This document shows, piece by piece, positions 1 through 11,199 of a DNA stretch of 27,767 bases. This DNA is from Hypsibius dujardini (taxonomy: Eukaryota > Tardigrada > Eutardigrada > Parachela > Hypsibiidae): positions 1 through 27,767 of the forward strand of contig LRSR01006797.1 of NCBI GenBank assembly GCA_001579985.1, given 5' to 3'. The position numbers and the translations under genes were made by a program. Every line of letters starts with the position of its first letter. The stretch's first letter is position 1. The notes beneath the pieces were generated by a model. It was not told where the DNA came from and made no database searches. It was given only the letters and a program-made list of their open reading frames with translations.

Positions 1-813
<813 letters not shown>

Positions 814-3800
814 ATGGATTACCTTTCGGTGTTGTTCGTCTTGCTCAGCTGCATTAGATTCGGCGATTTGACGGAGTGGTTCGGTAGGACATTATTTAAT
901 CTACCAAAAATTAGTTACAATTTTTTTAAAAATTATTATTGTGACGCACTTTTGCTAGTTACAATTTTTTTAGTTATTATTATTTTGTCATCTTTTTGTT
1001 ATCTTTTAGAGGGGCCCAAGGGGAACGATGTGGCAGCCGCCTGGCGGGGTGAAATCAGCATGCAGGACATGTTCGAGGCTCGCTTGTCGTATATTCAGCA
1101 GTCAGCAACCTACAAGACCTGTCAACCCGATTTCTTCCCCTTCCTCAAGAAGCCGGGATTCTGCGCGTCACTGTGGCAGCTGGACGCGCTGTGTTACGAG
1201 CTGGAAATGAGCGCTGCCGTGCAGACGTGTGCCGCATATGAGGGCACATTCTGCTGTTACCGTAAGCCCATCATGCCATTGATTTATTCATGCGCTTTTA
1301 GTTTTAGCCGCGCGTTTTTAGTTTTAGCCGCGCGCTTTTAGTTTTAGCTGTGCGTTTTTTTTGCGGACAGTTTTCGCATTTCAAACATAGATCGATGCTC
1401 TCAAAAGAATCGTGCGAATCGGACATGTAGCAGATTTAGATTGACCGGGAATACTTTCTGAACTGGCTTCAAAGAGCGTCATGCCCAATTACTGTAGATG
1501 AGGTCAGACTAAAATTTAAAGTTAAGTTGTGTCTAAAGTAAAAGGCTTGTTTTCACTTCTGGCGAGAAAAATGGTGCGCATTAAATGAAATTAAAATGAA
1601 TTAAAACTAATTAATTTGGCAGTTAAAAAGGTTGCCAATTAAAAAGGTTGCCCGGATTGTGAGTGTAGAATAAGGCAGTGTGTGAGGTTGTGAGCCCCTC
1701 TCCATAATGTTATTAATTAATAATAATAATATTATTAATTTAATAATAATAATGTTATTAATTAATAATAATAATGTTATTAATTAATAATAATAATGTT
1801 ATTAATTAATAATAATAATATTATTAATATTAACCACATTGTGTCTTTCTGAAAGTTGAATCGGGTCTTACAAAATTAGCAGCAAAGCGTGGATAATTTA
1901 TTATTCCCGATCTTCCCGAAAAAAAAATTGTCCGATCTTCAAGTTGAGGATACCGTCGACCTGCAGTTGCGGTTGGTCAAGGTCCTGCAATTAAGAACGA
2001 ACAATGGAACAGTGCTTTTAATTTTTCTAATGAAATCAATCAATTTTTTAAATCATCATTAATATCGAACTAATTTAGAAACAATTTTTGAGACGTTCTG
2101 AAATCCGTTTCTGAAAATCGCCCCAAGTAAGTTTTCAGCATGATAAGGCGGCGCCACATTCGCCAAACCTCATTTATTAACTCTTTATTCCGCATTAGAT
2201 AAGCACACCCTGCGTACGTTCAACACATTTTTTCATTAATATAAAAACAAATGTTTTTCAGTGTCTCCGGCGCAAGGAAACGCCGTCGTTCCTGTCGTTG
2301 GCGGGGTCGGGGGCGTCGCATCCTCAACCACGTTGCAACCGTCTAGTTCTTCCGCAGGTCCCGCGACCGGACCCATCAGCACCGCCGCTACAAGGCCACC
2401 CACCGTCGCGTCTACAGCTCAAACGAACGCCCAGACAACGGGAACCACCACCCTTGCTCCGGACACGTCCACAGGCCTCGGTCTCACTCAGGCACCGAAC
2501 ACGACAACACCCTTAGCGACCACCTCAACCGGGACGACAATCACAGCGACCACTTCAATCGCGACGACATCAACCGACAATGACGGTGATGAAGAGGATG
2601 ACACAACCACAGCGGCAACATCCGAGACCACGCCTGGATTCACATCCACTGTCGTAGCTGTGACGGATGGAACCACGACGGCGTTTGTGACCACTTCGAC
2701 GGGCACTGATTCAGGTGAGGATGATACGAAACGACGATCCATGAAGTTTCCATGTGAATTTATTTGATTATTTTCTGACTAAAAAACTCACTATTCGAAA
2801 TGAACAGGTTGGGAACTAGGCAAACGGGTTAGTTAAGGTGCAGATAAAGAACTATTGCTGGCTATCTGGGTCTTTGAAACCTTAGTGGAAAACTCTTAGT
2901 TTTTGTTTAAGTTGTTTTTTTCTCTTTTGGAATTTCAGTATAAACTCACATTTTAGTTTTGAGATGTCTTCTTAAACAAATGTTTCTAATCGCGTCGAAT
3001 GGAACCGGCAATCCAAACTTACGTATAAAGTCAGAACAGCATCTAGACGTGCATCTTTTAGAACTTAAGATCATTAGGCACTTAAAGAGTTAATTGCTTC
3101 TAGCACCAATATATCAAGTCTCGAAATGAAATCGAGTAAAGTCAAATCAGAAAGACTCAAGTTGGTTTAAACTGACTAACTGATGTTTCACATGCTGTAA
3201 TTGATTAATGTTATGCAGTGACCACAACAGCAACCACGTCGACCACTCCAAGTACCACTGAGACCACTATGACTACCACGCCTACGACCACTACGACGAC
3301 CACGCCCAGTACCACCACGACGACCACGCCCACTACCACTACGACGACCACGCCCACTACCACTACGACAACCACGCCCAGTACCACCACGACGACCACG
3401 CCCACTACCACTACGACGACCACGCCCACTACCACTACGACAACCACGCCCACTACCACTACGACGACCACGCCCACTACCACCACGACTACACCCACTA
3501 CCACTACGACGACCACGCCCACTACCACCACGACTACCACCACGCCCACTACCACGACTACGACCACGCCCACTACCACGACTACCACCACGCCCACTAC
3601 CACGACTACGACCACGCCCACTACCACGACTACGACCACGCCCACTACCACTACGACTACGACCACGCCTACGACCACGACTACGACCACGACCACGACC
3701 AAGGCTGCAACTGCTGCACCGGCACCCGCGTGTACATCTATCCTGGACACCAGGTGCGCCGGTACGCAGCAATTAATCCTGGACCTGGTGAACAACGTTC

Positions 3801-4785
3801 GTCGGGAAGCGAAAGCGGCTAATATGCTCAAGATGCAGTGGGACCCGGTGGCAGCTCAACAGGCCCAGGCGTGGGCCGACAAGTGTGTGGCGGTTCATGG
3901 GCCTGATGTTCGCAACAGTTCCGGTGAGCAACTAAATTTTACAAATTCAAACGCCTTTTTTAACTGATTTGTTTTTAGAAAACAGTTACCAAAAAAATTC
4001 AGTTTAATTTGTAAAATTAAATTCTGTTTGGGTGAAACCCCAAATTCAAAGTCTAGTATGTACAGTATACCGAAAATTTAAGTGCAAAAATACTAAACGA
4101 TTCATTAATTTCAATATTTTCATAATAAATAATTTATTTTTATTTTTTGAACAGATATTAAAACGTTTTTTGCTCTTCAGTGTTTTCAAGTTGTGGGCAG
4201 AATATTGCCAACGGCAACGGAATTCAGAGCTGGAATTTCACCTTCACATTGTGGGACAACGAGAAAAGTCTGTTTACCATTGGTCAGGTGCCCTGCTCGG
4301 ATGATATCTTCCATTCCATCGGCCATTACACCCAGGTACCTGCTCGACGAAGCGTTTTTGAGATAAGCCAAATAATGAGGTTTGCTTCACTGCCTGCAGG
4401 ACGTGTGGGCGACGAGTTGGCAGATTGGCTGTGGGTTCAGTGCCTGTCCGAATCCGGTGGGAAACTTCTTTGTCTGTAACTACTGTCCACCGTAAGGATT
4501 TCTATAAACTTGACCTGCTGTAAATTGAATTCACGGAAATGAAACTCAGTCTGTCTGCAGTGGCAATAGCAATGGAAATGTCTGCCTTCCCTTCATTCCT
4601 GGAACAGCGGCAAACGGTGGTCCTTGTGGAAAGTGTGGTGGCTTAAATAGCCCCAGATGTGATAATGGTTTATGCAGTAAGTATTGGCTTGTCTGTCTGT
4701 CTGTATGTATGTTTGTCTGTCCATCTGTCTGTCTGTTTGCCCATCTGTATGTTTGTCTGTCTGTATGTTTGTCTGTCTGTTTGTT

Positions 4786-4820
<35 letters not shown>

Positions 4821-4821
4821 A

Positions 4822-4869
<48 letters not shown>

Positions 4870-5120
4870 CGTCTGCTTGGTAGTTAGTTTAAAATTGATG
4901 TAAAACAGCACCTCAGTATTTTATTTTACCATCTCCTCCAGCAACTCCCTGCCTGGTCTCAAATCAATTCAGCAACTGCGACGTTCCTGATCCAAAAAAT
5001 CCAGCCATGTTCCCGGCCCTGATCACCGACACCTCCGTCTGTACCAGCCGGCCAAACGACCAATTCGTCCAAGCTTGTAAAGCCAGTTGCCAGTGTCGGG
5101 AACAGGGATTAATCTACTAA
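814..5120 (+). CDS. Secreted mucin-like CAP (SCP/antigen-5/CRISP) protein, 8 exons, 673 aa
   Basis: Exons by GT-AG and frame: 814-883, 1010-1261, 2262-2714, 3219-3923, 4181-4335, 4400-4491, 4561-4676, 4942-5120. They sum to 2022 nt with no internal stop. Residues 1-17 (MDYLSVLFVLLSCIRFG) look like a signal peptide. Residues 24-108 hold six cysteines with no recognised fold. Residues 109-420 are Ser/Thr-rich, ending in a Thr-Pro repeat typical of an O-glycosylated mucin. The CAP domain follows (about 440-580): H485 (CVAVHGPDV), GQNIAN, CRISP signature 1 GHYTQDVWATS, and signature 2 FFVCNYCPPGN. The tail to residue 673 has many cysteines ending CKASCQC, like a CRISP hinge/ShK-type module. CAP proteins act extracellularly, often in venom, saliva, cuticle or lipid binding; the role here is unknown. 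GQN replaces the GEN of many CAP proteins, as in some antigen-5 proteins. Start chosen as the only ATG giving a signal peptide. Confidence 0.92.
1291..1358. repeat. 20-bp tandem repeat in CAP gene intron 2
   Basis: About 3.4 copies of a 20-bp unit close to TGCGCTTTTAGTTTTAGCCG, beginning 30 bp after the donor of CAP intron 2. Confidence 0.9.
1705..1836. repeat. 22-bp A+T-only minisatellite in CAP intron 2
   Basis: Repeats built from ATTAAT, AATAAT and GTTATT. The GTT marks recur at 1754, 1776 and 1798, a 22-bp period, and the first copy at 1709 is spaced about 45 bp. It is almost wholly A/T and self-complementary, so single strands can fold. Confidence 0.9.
3260..3700 (+). repeat. Coding minisatellite for Thr-Pro mucin repeats (CAP exon 4)
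   Basis: Repeats of roughly 24 bp such as ACCACGCCCACTACCACTAC encode units close to TTTTTTPT. Unit length varies between 18 and 27 bp but always by multiples of three, so the frame is kept. Such arrays change copy number easily, so protein length is likely polymorphic. Long minus-strand frames over it are by-products of the repeat. Confidence 0.95.
4687..4878. repeat. (CTGT)n-type tetranucleotide array, CAP intron 7
   Basis: Imperfect CTGT/TTGT/CTGC tetranucleotides fill most of intron 7 (4677-4941), with CTGT on the coding strand. Confidence 0.97.
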
Positions 5121-5235
5121 AACAGGTCCTGTCTGTTGTTGTTAATCTCTTCCCCACACCGTATTTATCTGCGTAATATATTCTTCTGTGTATATGTGTG
5201 CTATGTATACATGTACAGATCAATATTTGTAAAAC

Positions 5236-5245
5236 AATAAATAAA
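5236..5245 (+). terminator. Poly(A) signal of the CAP gene
   Basis: Two overlapping AATAAA hexamers (5236-5241 and 5240-5245), 116 bp past the CAP stop codon. They lie between the two convergent stop codons at 5120 and 5325. Confidence 0.75.
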
Positions 5246-5324
5246 TCATAAAAACACAAAACAGATAAACTACGGAAGTCGCACATAAAAAACGAACATT
5301 AAAGGAACGCAAAGAAAAACTACG

Positions 5325-7461
5325 CTAAACGGGGTGGTGTAAATCCACTGACAGGTCACGCGTCACATTAGGGTCGCCGTTGCCGGAGTCGGAGATGATG
5401 GTCTGAAATGGGTCAATGCTGTCGCTGCCTAAACTGCGCAAAACGATGCCGGACGGCTCGTTTGTTTTCGGCTCATGTGGCGCCGTCTCGGTGGTCGTCG
5501 TCGTGGTCGTCGTGGTCGATGTAGCAGGGCTACTGACGGTGGCGGCCTGGGTTGCCGCAGTTATTTCCGCCTCTCTGATAAAGCTCGGTAGCTCTTTCCG
5601 AGTCCATATCGGTCCCGAAGGAGTGACAGACGGAACTCCACCTCCACCTATGACAGAGCACTGGCTGTCTGCGACGAGGACCGGCACCGGCACGGTCTGG
5701 TTGATCACCGCACGACAGACATGCTTCCAGAAGACACAGACATTCAGGTAGATTTTGCCGGTAGAGTCACAGACAATTTTCCGCTTCCCATCGCAGTTCC
5801 ACTCACTAAGGAAAGCCTCATTAAAGTCAAGTGTGGATTTAAAGACGTGGATAAGGTCTACGATTTTCGTCATACCAAATACTTGTTGGTGAAGCGCCAT
5901 AAACTGGCCAGATCTCGCCAGTCGGAGGAGCCGGAGTGGCCACGCATACACCTTTAGCCACCGGTTGGACGTCTGAATGAAGAAATGCAGTATGAGGATA
6001 TCGTAATAGAGAAATACAGGACACATTTACATAGACATGACAGGACCCTAGGCACTTCCGTAGCATGAGACACGTAGCGCAGACACAGACACAGACACAG
6101 ACACAGACACAGACACAGACACAGACACAGACACAGACACAGACACAGACACAGACACAGGAAAAATAGAACATAATAAATTTGACTCGGCGTTATCGGC
6201 CTCCAGATACTAACTTGTGTTGGAGTTAGCACAGCGCAACTGGCACAAGTTTGTGTATGTCTTCCCGTCCGACCCGCAGATGGGAAGATCCTCAGCCGTG
6301 CAGACACATTCGATCTGTGCCGTATTACCGGCACCAGCACCTCCTTGGCCGTATCCTCCCAGCGCACCACCAGAACCGCCATAACCGCCACCGCCACCTC
6401 CTCCCAATCCAAACATCCCACCATTCCCACCGAGTCCACCGATGACATTGCCACCACCCAAACCACCATCCAAACCCAAGTTACCCGGATAACCACCCGG
6501 ACCGCCGTACAGGTTATTTCCCAGTCCACCTCCGTAATTGCCACCTCCACCGCCATAACTGCCGCTCCCATAGGGATTGAAACCACCACCACCAAAGTTC
6601 TGACCTGCTCCATATGGCGATCCCTGTCCACCATACGGATTCCAGTCACCCCCTCCACCCATCCCGTAGAACTGTTTGGGCATTGGTGGACCATTTCCCA
6701 TCCGTTGTTGAAGGTTCGGCAACTGTTGCGGCAACATGACTGGACTGATCTGCATCGGTTGGGGCATCGGGATGACGGGAGAGATTGAAATTTCCGGACC
6801 GATTCCGGGGCTCATCTGAAGCCCTGGGAAAGCCACTTGCTCGGTGAAACGTGGATTCATGTTGTCACGTTGCTGAATGGGTTGCTGTTGTTGCTGTTGC
6901 TGCTGTAGTCGTTGGTTCCCGATCGCGACTAGATTGGAAAGAAGTTGGTCTTGAAGAGACTGCTGTTGCAGTGGCTGTTGGATGTTCTGTTGGGTGATCT
7001 GGTTGTTGTTGGAGTTGAAAGAGGAAGGCGCATTACTGCGAGATGAGAACTGGGGACGGAAGCGTTGTTGGTACTGCTGCTGCTGCTGTGGCTGCTGTTG
7101 TTGATTTTGAAATGACTGTCTTGTCCGCTGCTGGGTCTGGGCCGAAATTTCTGACACTAAATTCGGAAAAGAGTAACCAAATTTTGAACTGGTCTGTGCA
7201 GGGCATAAGTAAAATAAGGGCACTGCCAGGTAAATAGACGGTGTAGTACATATGCATTAGACATAGGCCCATGCACAGACGTGCACCGGCATAGGACACA
7301 GACACAGACACAGACACAGACACAGACACAGACACAGACACAGACACAGACACAGACACAGACACAGACACAGACATTGGCTCAGACGTAGATGAGAACG
7401 TACCCAGCAGGAAACAAAACGTCAACCATACGGTCCACCTTCCCCGGAAGCGACCGAACAT
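5325..7461 (-). CDS. Secreted Gln/Gly-rich protein with two Kazal-like domains, 547 aa
   Basis: Exons in transcription order: 7461-7404, 7222-6215, 5972-5876, 5805-5325, total 1644 nt. The N-terminus MFGRFRGRWTVWLTFCFLLV is a signal peptide. Residues 40-150 are rich in Gln/Asn and 175-320 in Gly with Tyr, Asn and Leu. Kazal domain 1 (C325-C365) reads CVC..PICGSDGKTYTNLC..C..GVC, a canonical six-cysteine Kazal. Kazal-like domain 2 (C388-C437) reads CEWNC, VCDSTGKIYLNVC, then C418 and C437. C388 is created only by splicing (TG|T), which supports that junction. The C-terminal 110 residues are Ser/Thr-rich. Kazal domains inhibit serine proteases or bind matrix partners. Gly- and Gln-rich flanks suggest a matrix, cuticle, egg-coat or glue protein, which is inference. 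Intron 2 uses the donor GTTAGT. The gene is convergent with the CAP gene and head-to-tail with its relative. Confidence 0.88.
6081..6160. repeat. (ACAGAC)n hexanucleotide array, Kazal gene 1 intron 2
   Basis: About 80 bp of perfect AGACAC repeats inside intron 2 (6214-5973 on the minus strand). The sense strand reads GTGTCT. Confidence 0.97.
7295..7376. repeat. (ACAGAC)n hexanucleotide array, Kazal gene 1 intron 1
   Basis: About 82 bp of the same perfect hexanucleotide, in intron 1 (7403-7223 on the minus strand). It has nearly the same length and the same orientation as the array in intron 2. Confidence 0.97.
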
Positions 7462-8194
7462 TTCGGCGTAACGGCTAAGCTACAAGACAGTCCAGTCCAA
7501 TCAATTTGGGATAATGAAAGAAAATCCAAAGAACTGCCGAATCGATTTGTCCAATAAAACAAAATGAAGAACCAACACAGCCGATCGATACTCTAATGGT
7601 CTGAAAATGGACACACCTAACGGTTCACTGACCGTTTGCTTTTCGGTTTATACCCTACGATATATCGCTACCCGTACTCTTTTAGCTGTACTCTTCTGAT
7701 TCATTTCAGGATCTCTCATATTGCGGATCGCGGTAATTTCGTTCGTTTTTATGAAGGCCACTTTTGTATGGGCTGGGTATTTATTTGCTCAAAGAGGTCG
7801 GAAAGGATCGGCCAGCAGATGATGCGCGGATAAGAGTCATGTGAATTCTTCACGTGCCAGTGCACTTTACGGGAAAACGATTAGCATGAATACACCCGGC
7901 AAGAAGGTGCGCTAATCAACCGCCGTAAAACCGGGACGACTACGACTACCCATAAGGAACGTGTCAGTTCACATTCACCTCGCAGCATGGTAGAGGAAAT
8001 TTAACGACCCTCGAGTCACATAATAAAAAACACAAAACAGACAAATGTGAAACTTGACAAAAAAGCGACATTGAAGTGCCCGAATGAGAGAGACCTTTAA
8101 CATCAATGATTCGCATCGATTTAGATGAATCAGTGAGGATAAACTCTCAGTTCTGGTGGCACAAATGTTTTTGTAGGACAAGAAACAAAATGAG
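7462..8194. other. Spacer between the two Kazal genes
   Basis: No exon is supported here. It should hold the promoter and 5' UTR of the downstream Kazal gene and the 3' UTR of the upstream one. An AATAAA on the minus strand at 7785-7780 is the nearest candidate poly(A) signal for the gene ending at 8195, about 410 bp past its stop. The remainder looks unique, without tandem repeats. Confidence 0.5.
7647..7652 (-). promoter_or_regulatory. Candidate TATA box for Kazal gene 1
   Basis: TATAAA on the minus strand, 186 bp upstream of the ATG at 7461. The position would give a 5' UTR of about 150 bp. Support is the motif alone. Confidence 0.3.
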
Positions 8195-9642
8195 TTATCC
8201 ACTGACAGGACTCTTTGTGGTCGACGGTTCATCGGCTGATCGAAGACCATTACGTTGAGGGATGCTGCTGTAGCTGCTGCTGAAAGCGCAGGGTATCTTG
8301 GCTATAAACGTACCACGTTTTTCGGCTTCGCAGAGAGCCCGATAGTACCTGAAACAAGAAAGCCTTTGTAACATGGAAACAATCGTCAAAGAATATTTCA
8401 AGTACATATTTCAAGTACCTGATGAATTCTCAGTTTTAGAATATCAATGACGGTACAATTAAAAAGAATTTAAATCATACGTACTGGCACTCTCCGAGGT
8501 AAACTCCTCCACGCGTGTCACAGATCTGACTCGCGGTATTGCCGTTGTTCACGCCTCCGTAGAGGCTACTTCCGTAGTTATTATAGTACGAACCGCCGAC
8601 CATCCCAGCCGACGATCCGTAAGGATTCAACCTAAAGAAATGATTTGGCTTACGCATAGAACGTTATTGAGAACGTTCGGATTTCTAGCTTAAACTTTCC
8701 TTAGAGGAGTAACGTTCGGATTTCTAGCACAGACTTTCCTTAGGCGACTTACGAATTGGAATCAGCATAGAAACTCCCAGCGCCGACCGGGTACGGCGAG
8801 CCACCGGACGCACTCGCACTACCCGCGTATCCCGCTACATAAGGAAAGTTGTTGCCGTTGTATGGCCCATTACCAGGGAATGACGGAGACGGCACTCCAA
8901 AGGGTTGCTGCGGAACTGTCGGACAGCTCCATGCACATGTCTGTGCATTGCTTGGTCCAGCGCCGTAAAGCGTCGAACCTGCTCCCGTGAAGTAGGACGG
9001 CGTCAGACCACCGTAGGGGGGAACACTGCCGGCCGGTGAGCCGAAATTGATGGTGGAGGGTGATGAGCCGGGAGTGTAGGGTCCGTAGACTCCGGGGGAG
9101 CTACTGCCGCATGGACCCTCGCTGGTCTGGTACATGCCTAAATAGATGTCGAATGAAGTACTAAGAATGTCGGGGAAGTATTTGGTTCATACCTGGATTG
9201 TAGGGTTGTTCGCAGCGCAACAGACAAGCATTGTTGTAGGTCTTCGCGTTGGATCCGCAGACTGGCCGATAGTCAAGGGGACACGCACAGTTGCTGCTTC
9301 CACTGCCGAAAGATCCGTAGGAGGTCAACTGGGCATCGACATCAAAAGTTGCTGTCAAGGATAAAAAATTGAGAACAATCTTGCCAGATAACGAACAGTT
9401 CTTAGAGCTTGTCAGTTTGTCTGGCTGTCTGCTGTTTGTCTGTTTGTCTGTAAGCATGTCTGTAGATCTGTTTGTCTGTCTGTTTATCTGCCTGTCTGTC
9501 TGTCTCCCTACCTGCCTGCCTGCCTATCTGCCTATTTGTCTGTTTGTCTGTCTCTCTTTCTGACTGTCTATCACCATTCTGACATGTACTTACAGAGAGC
9601 CATCACGATCCATACCGTCGCAGCTGCATTGACTGTCGCCAT
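8195..9642 (-). CDS. Secreted Pro/Ser/Gly/Tyr-rich protein with one intact and one split Kazal domain, 297 aa
   Basis: Exons in order: 9642-9594, 9351-9193, 9137-8753, 8631-8485, 8348-8195, total 894 nt. Residues 1-17 (MATVNAAATVWIVMALS) are a likely signal peptide. Kazal domain 1 (C38-C79) reads CAC, PVCGSNAKTYNNAC, C63 and GPC79. Residues 80-135 are Gly/Ser/Pro/Tyr-rich. CAWSC (C137, C141) matches the CEWNC that opens Kazal domain 2 of the neighbour. The next cysteine, C235, comes only after 93 Pro/Ser/Gly/Tyr/Asn-rich residues; then CDTRGGVYLGEC, C253 and C267 complete six cysteines. Order and cysteine pattern match the neighbour, so the two are probably tandem paralogues. Intron 2 is only 55 bp. 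Protease inhibition is possible for domain 1; the overall role is unknown. The main alternative is an alternative splice form that skips part of the insert. Confidence 0.87.
9413..9567. repeat. (CTGT)n-type array, Kazal gene 2 intron 1
   Basis: CTGT/TTGT/CTGC tetranucleotides on the plus strand within intron 1 (9593-9352). The sense strand of the gene therefore reads ACAG. Confidence 0.95.
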
Positions 9643-10339
9643 CCTGTATTCAACTCTTCCGACGTTCCTTCAATCGCGTCCTAATCGATAAAGTGAAAGT
9701 GTAAGATCTGCGAACTACTTTTGTTTTTGTTGGCTCTGCTTTTTATGCCGCGAGTGATGATCAGTCGGATGGCTTTTATGGGCTGCTCGTCGCAGTTGCA
9801 TTCGCAGTTGTTGTCAACAAAACGCCGACATATCATCAACACTCCCAGAAAAAAATCATCCATGCAGAGTCGAACAGCGTTTTAAAGGTTCGTCAAAAGA
9901 GTATCCGTCACACACTCCAATTCGCCGCCTCTACCGCTTAAATTGTCTGAAGCGTAGCAAAACCTACGTAACAATGCGTGATCGTCCCTTTTTTCCAATG
10001 TTTTTCACGCACACAGATCGGCCTACGAAAAAAAACGAATGAATGACGCGAAGAGAGAAATGGATGAGTAGAAGTAGAATGGGGAAGTAGAATAAAGACG
10101 AGGACTGTAAATGAACCAAAATGGGTAAGAGACTTGAAAATCAGCGTGTAACAAGTATGCGTGTGACGACTGAACTAAAACGAACCAGAAGGAAGAGATC
10201 AAAACTACGCTTCCCTTCAACAACAAAAAACAGGCGAATAGGAGAAAAAATAAGACAACTAAAGAAAAGACACAAACAACAACGGCGCGTCGTGGAACGA
10301 GGGCGAACCATTTCGACAGTAGAAAACGGTGACCGTCGT
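9643..10339. other. Spacer between Kazal gene 2 and MARF1
   Basis: No exon is supported. It holds the promoter and 5' UTR of Kazal gene 2 and the 3' UTR of MARF1. A weak TATA-like CATAAAAAG on the minus strand at 9747-9739 lies about 97 bp upstream of the Kazal gene 2 ATG. No AATAAA for MARF1 was found on the minus strand in this interval. An open plus-strand frame around 10121-10624 runs antisense over the last MARF1 exon and has the composition of noncoding purine-rich DNA. Confidence 0.5.
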
Positions 10340-11160
10340 TTAGTGGAAGGACATGGCGAGGCGTTGAGAAGGAACGAAGCCGAAGCGACGATTGTCCGGT
10401 TCGTCCGAGCTGATGCCGCTGTCTCCGTTCCTGTCCTCCCTGCCGACGGGAACTGCCCTGGGAGTGCTGTTTGTCAAATTGGCGGATGTGCTGGGCATAA
10501 CCATGGGAGTGTCAGTGTCGGGGGAAGACGGCTCACTGTCGGCCAGCAGACCCGAAGCGTGGTTCTTGAAGCGGAGCACAATCTTCTTCTTAGTCATGAA
10601 CACCTGCAATACGAGAGGACATGACAAGATTTTACACTAACGCGGACCCTGTTCGGGTGTAGTTTGTTCTTCGGGTTCTCTCACCTCAACCGCATCGTCG
10701 AACTGCTGAAACAACTCCTGCTCCGTGCGACTTGCGTAGTTTTCCTTCTTGAAGGGGAAGCCGACGAGCTTCTCAAACTCCAACTTAAACGAAGGCAAAG
10801 GCATGTCGGCTTTGATGCTGCTCGCAGCCACAGTCGCCAGCACCTGGGACAAATGCTCCAACCGTTTGTCATTCCGCAGGACAACAAACCGCTCCTTCCC
10901 AACCACTTCCACCTAGCAAAAGATGTGAAGACACTTGATGCTCAAACTAACACGATAAGCTCACTCAGGTGAGCTCCTTGTCTGTGAATAATCTATTTTC
11001 TTGATGTTAGCCCTGATTCCGTGCGTCTGCCTGCCTGTCTGTCTGTCTGTTTGTCTGTCTGTCGGCCTGCATGTCTGTCTGCACGTCTGTCCGTCTCTCT
11101 GTCTGTCTGTTTGTCTGCCTGCCTATTTGTCTAATTATCTGTCCATGTGTCTATCCGTCC

Positions 11161-11199
<39 letters not shown>

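Noticed and set aside
3188-3831. Two minus-strand frames of about 200 codons rich in Gly/Arg/Ser and Val
   Set aside because: They are antisense to the Thr-Pro minisatellite of the CAP gene, which has a signal peptide and CAP domain in phase on the plus strand.
4659-4911. Cys-Leu-Ser-Val repeat frames in CTGT arrays (also at 11001, 13149 and 25378)
   Set aside because: They are translations of tetranucleotide repeats inside introns.
6210-7223. Treating the Gln/Gly-rich frame as a single-exon gene
   Set aside because: Alone it has no signal peptide and ends inside a Kazal domain. Splicing to 5972 adds the sixth cysteine (KGVC), and exon 7461-7404 adds the signal peptide.
10121-10624. Plus-strand frame of 167 codons opposite the last MARF1 exon
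   Set aside because: It is antisense to a well-supported exon, and its Arg/Lys-rich part is purine-rich 3' UTR sequence read backwards.
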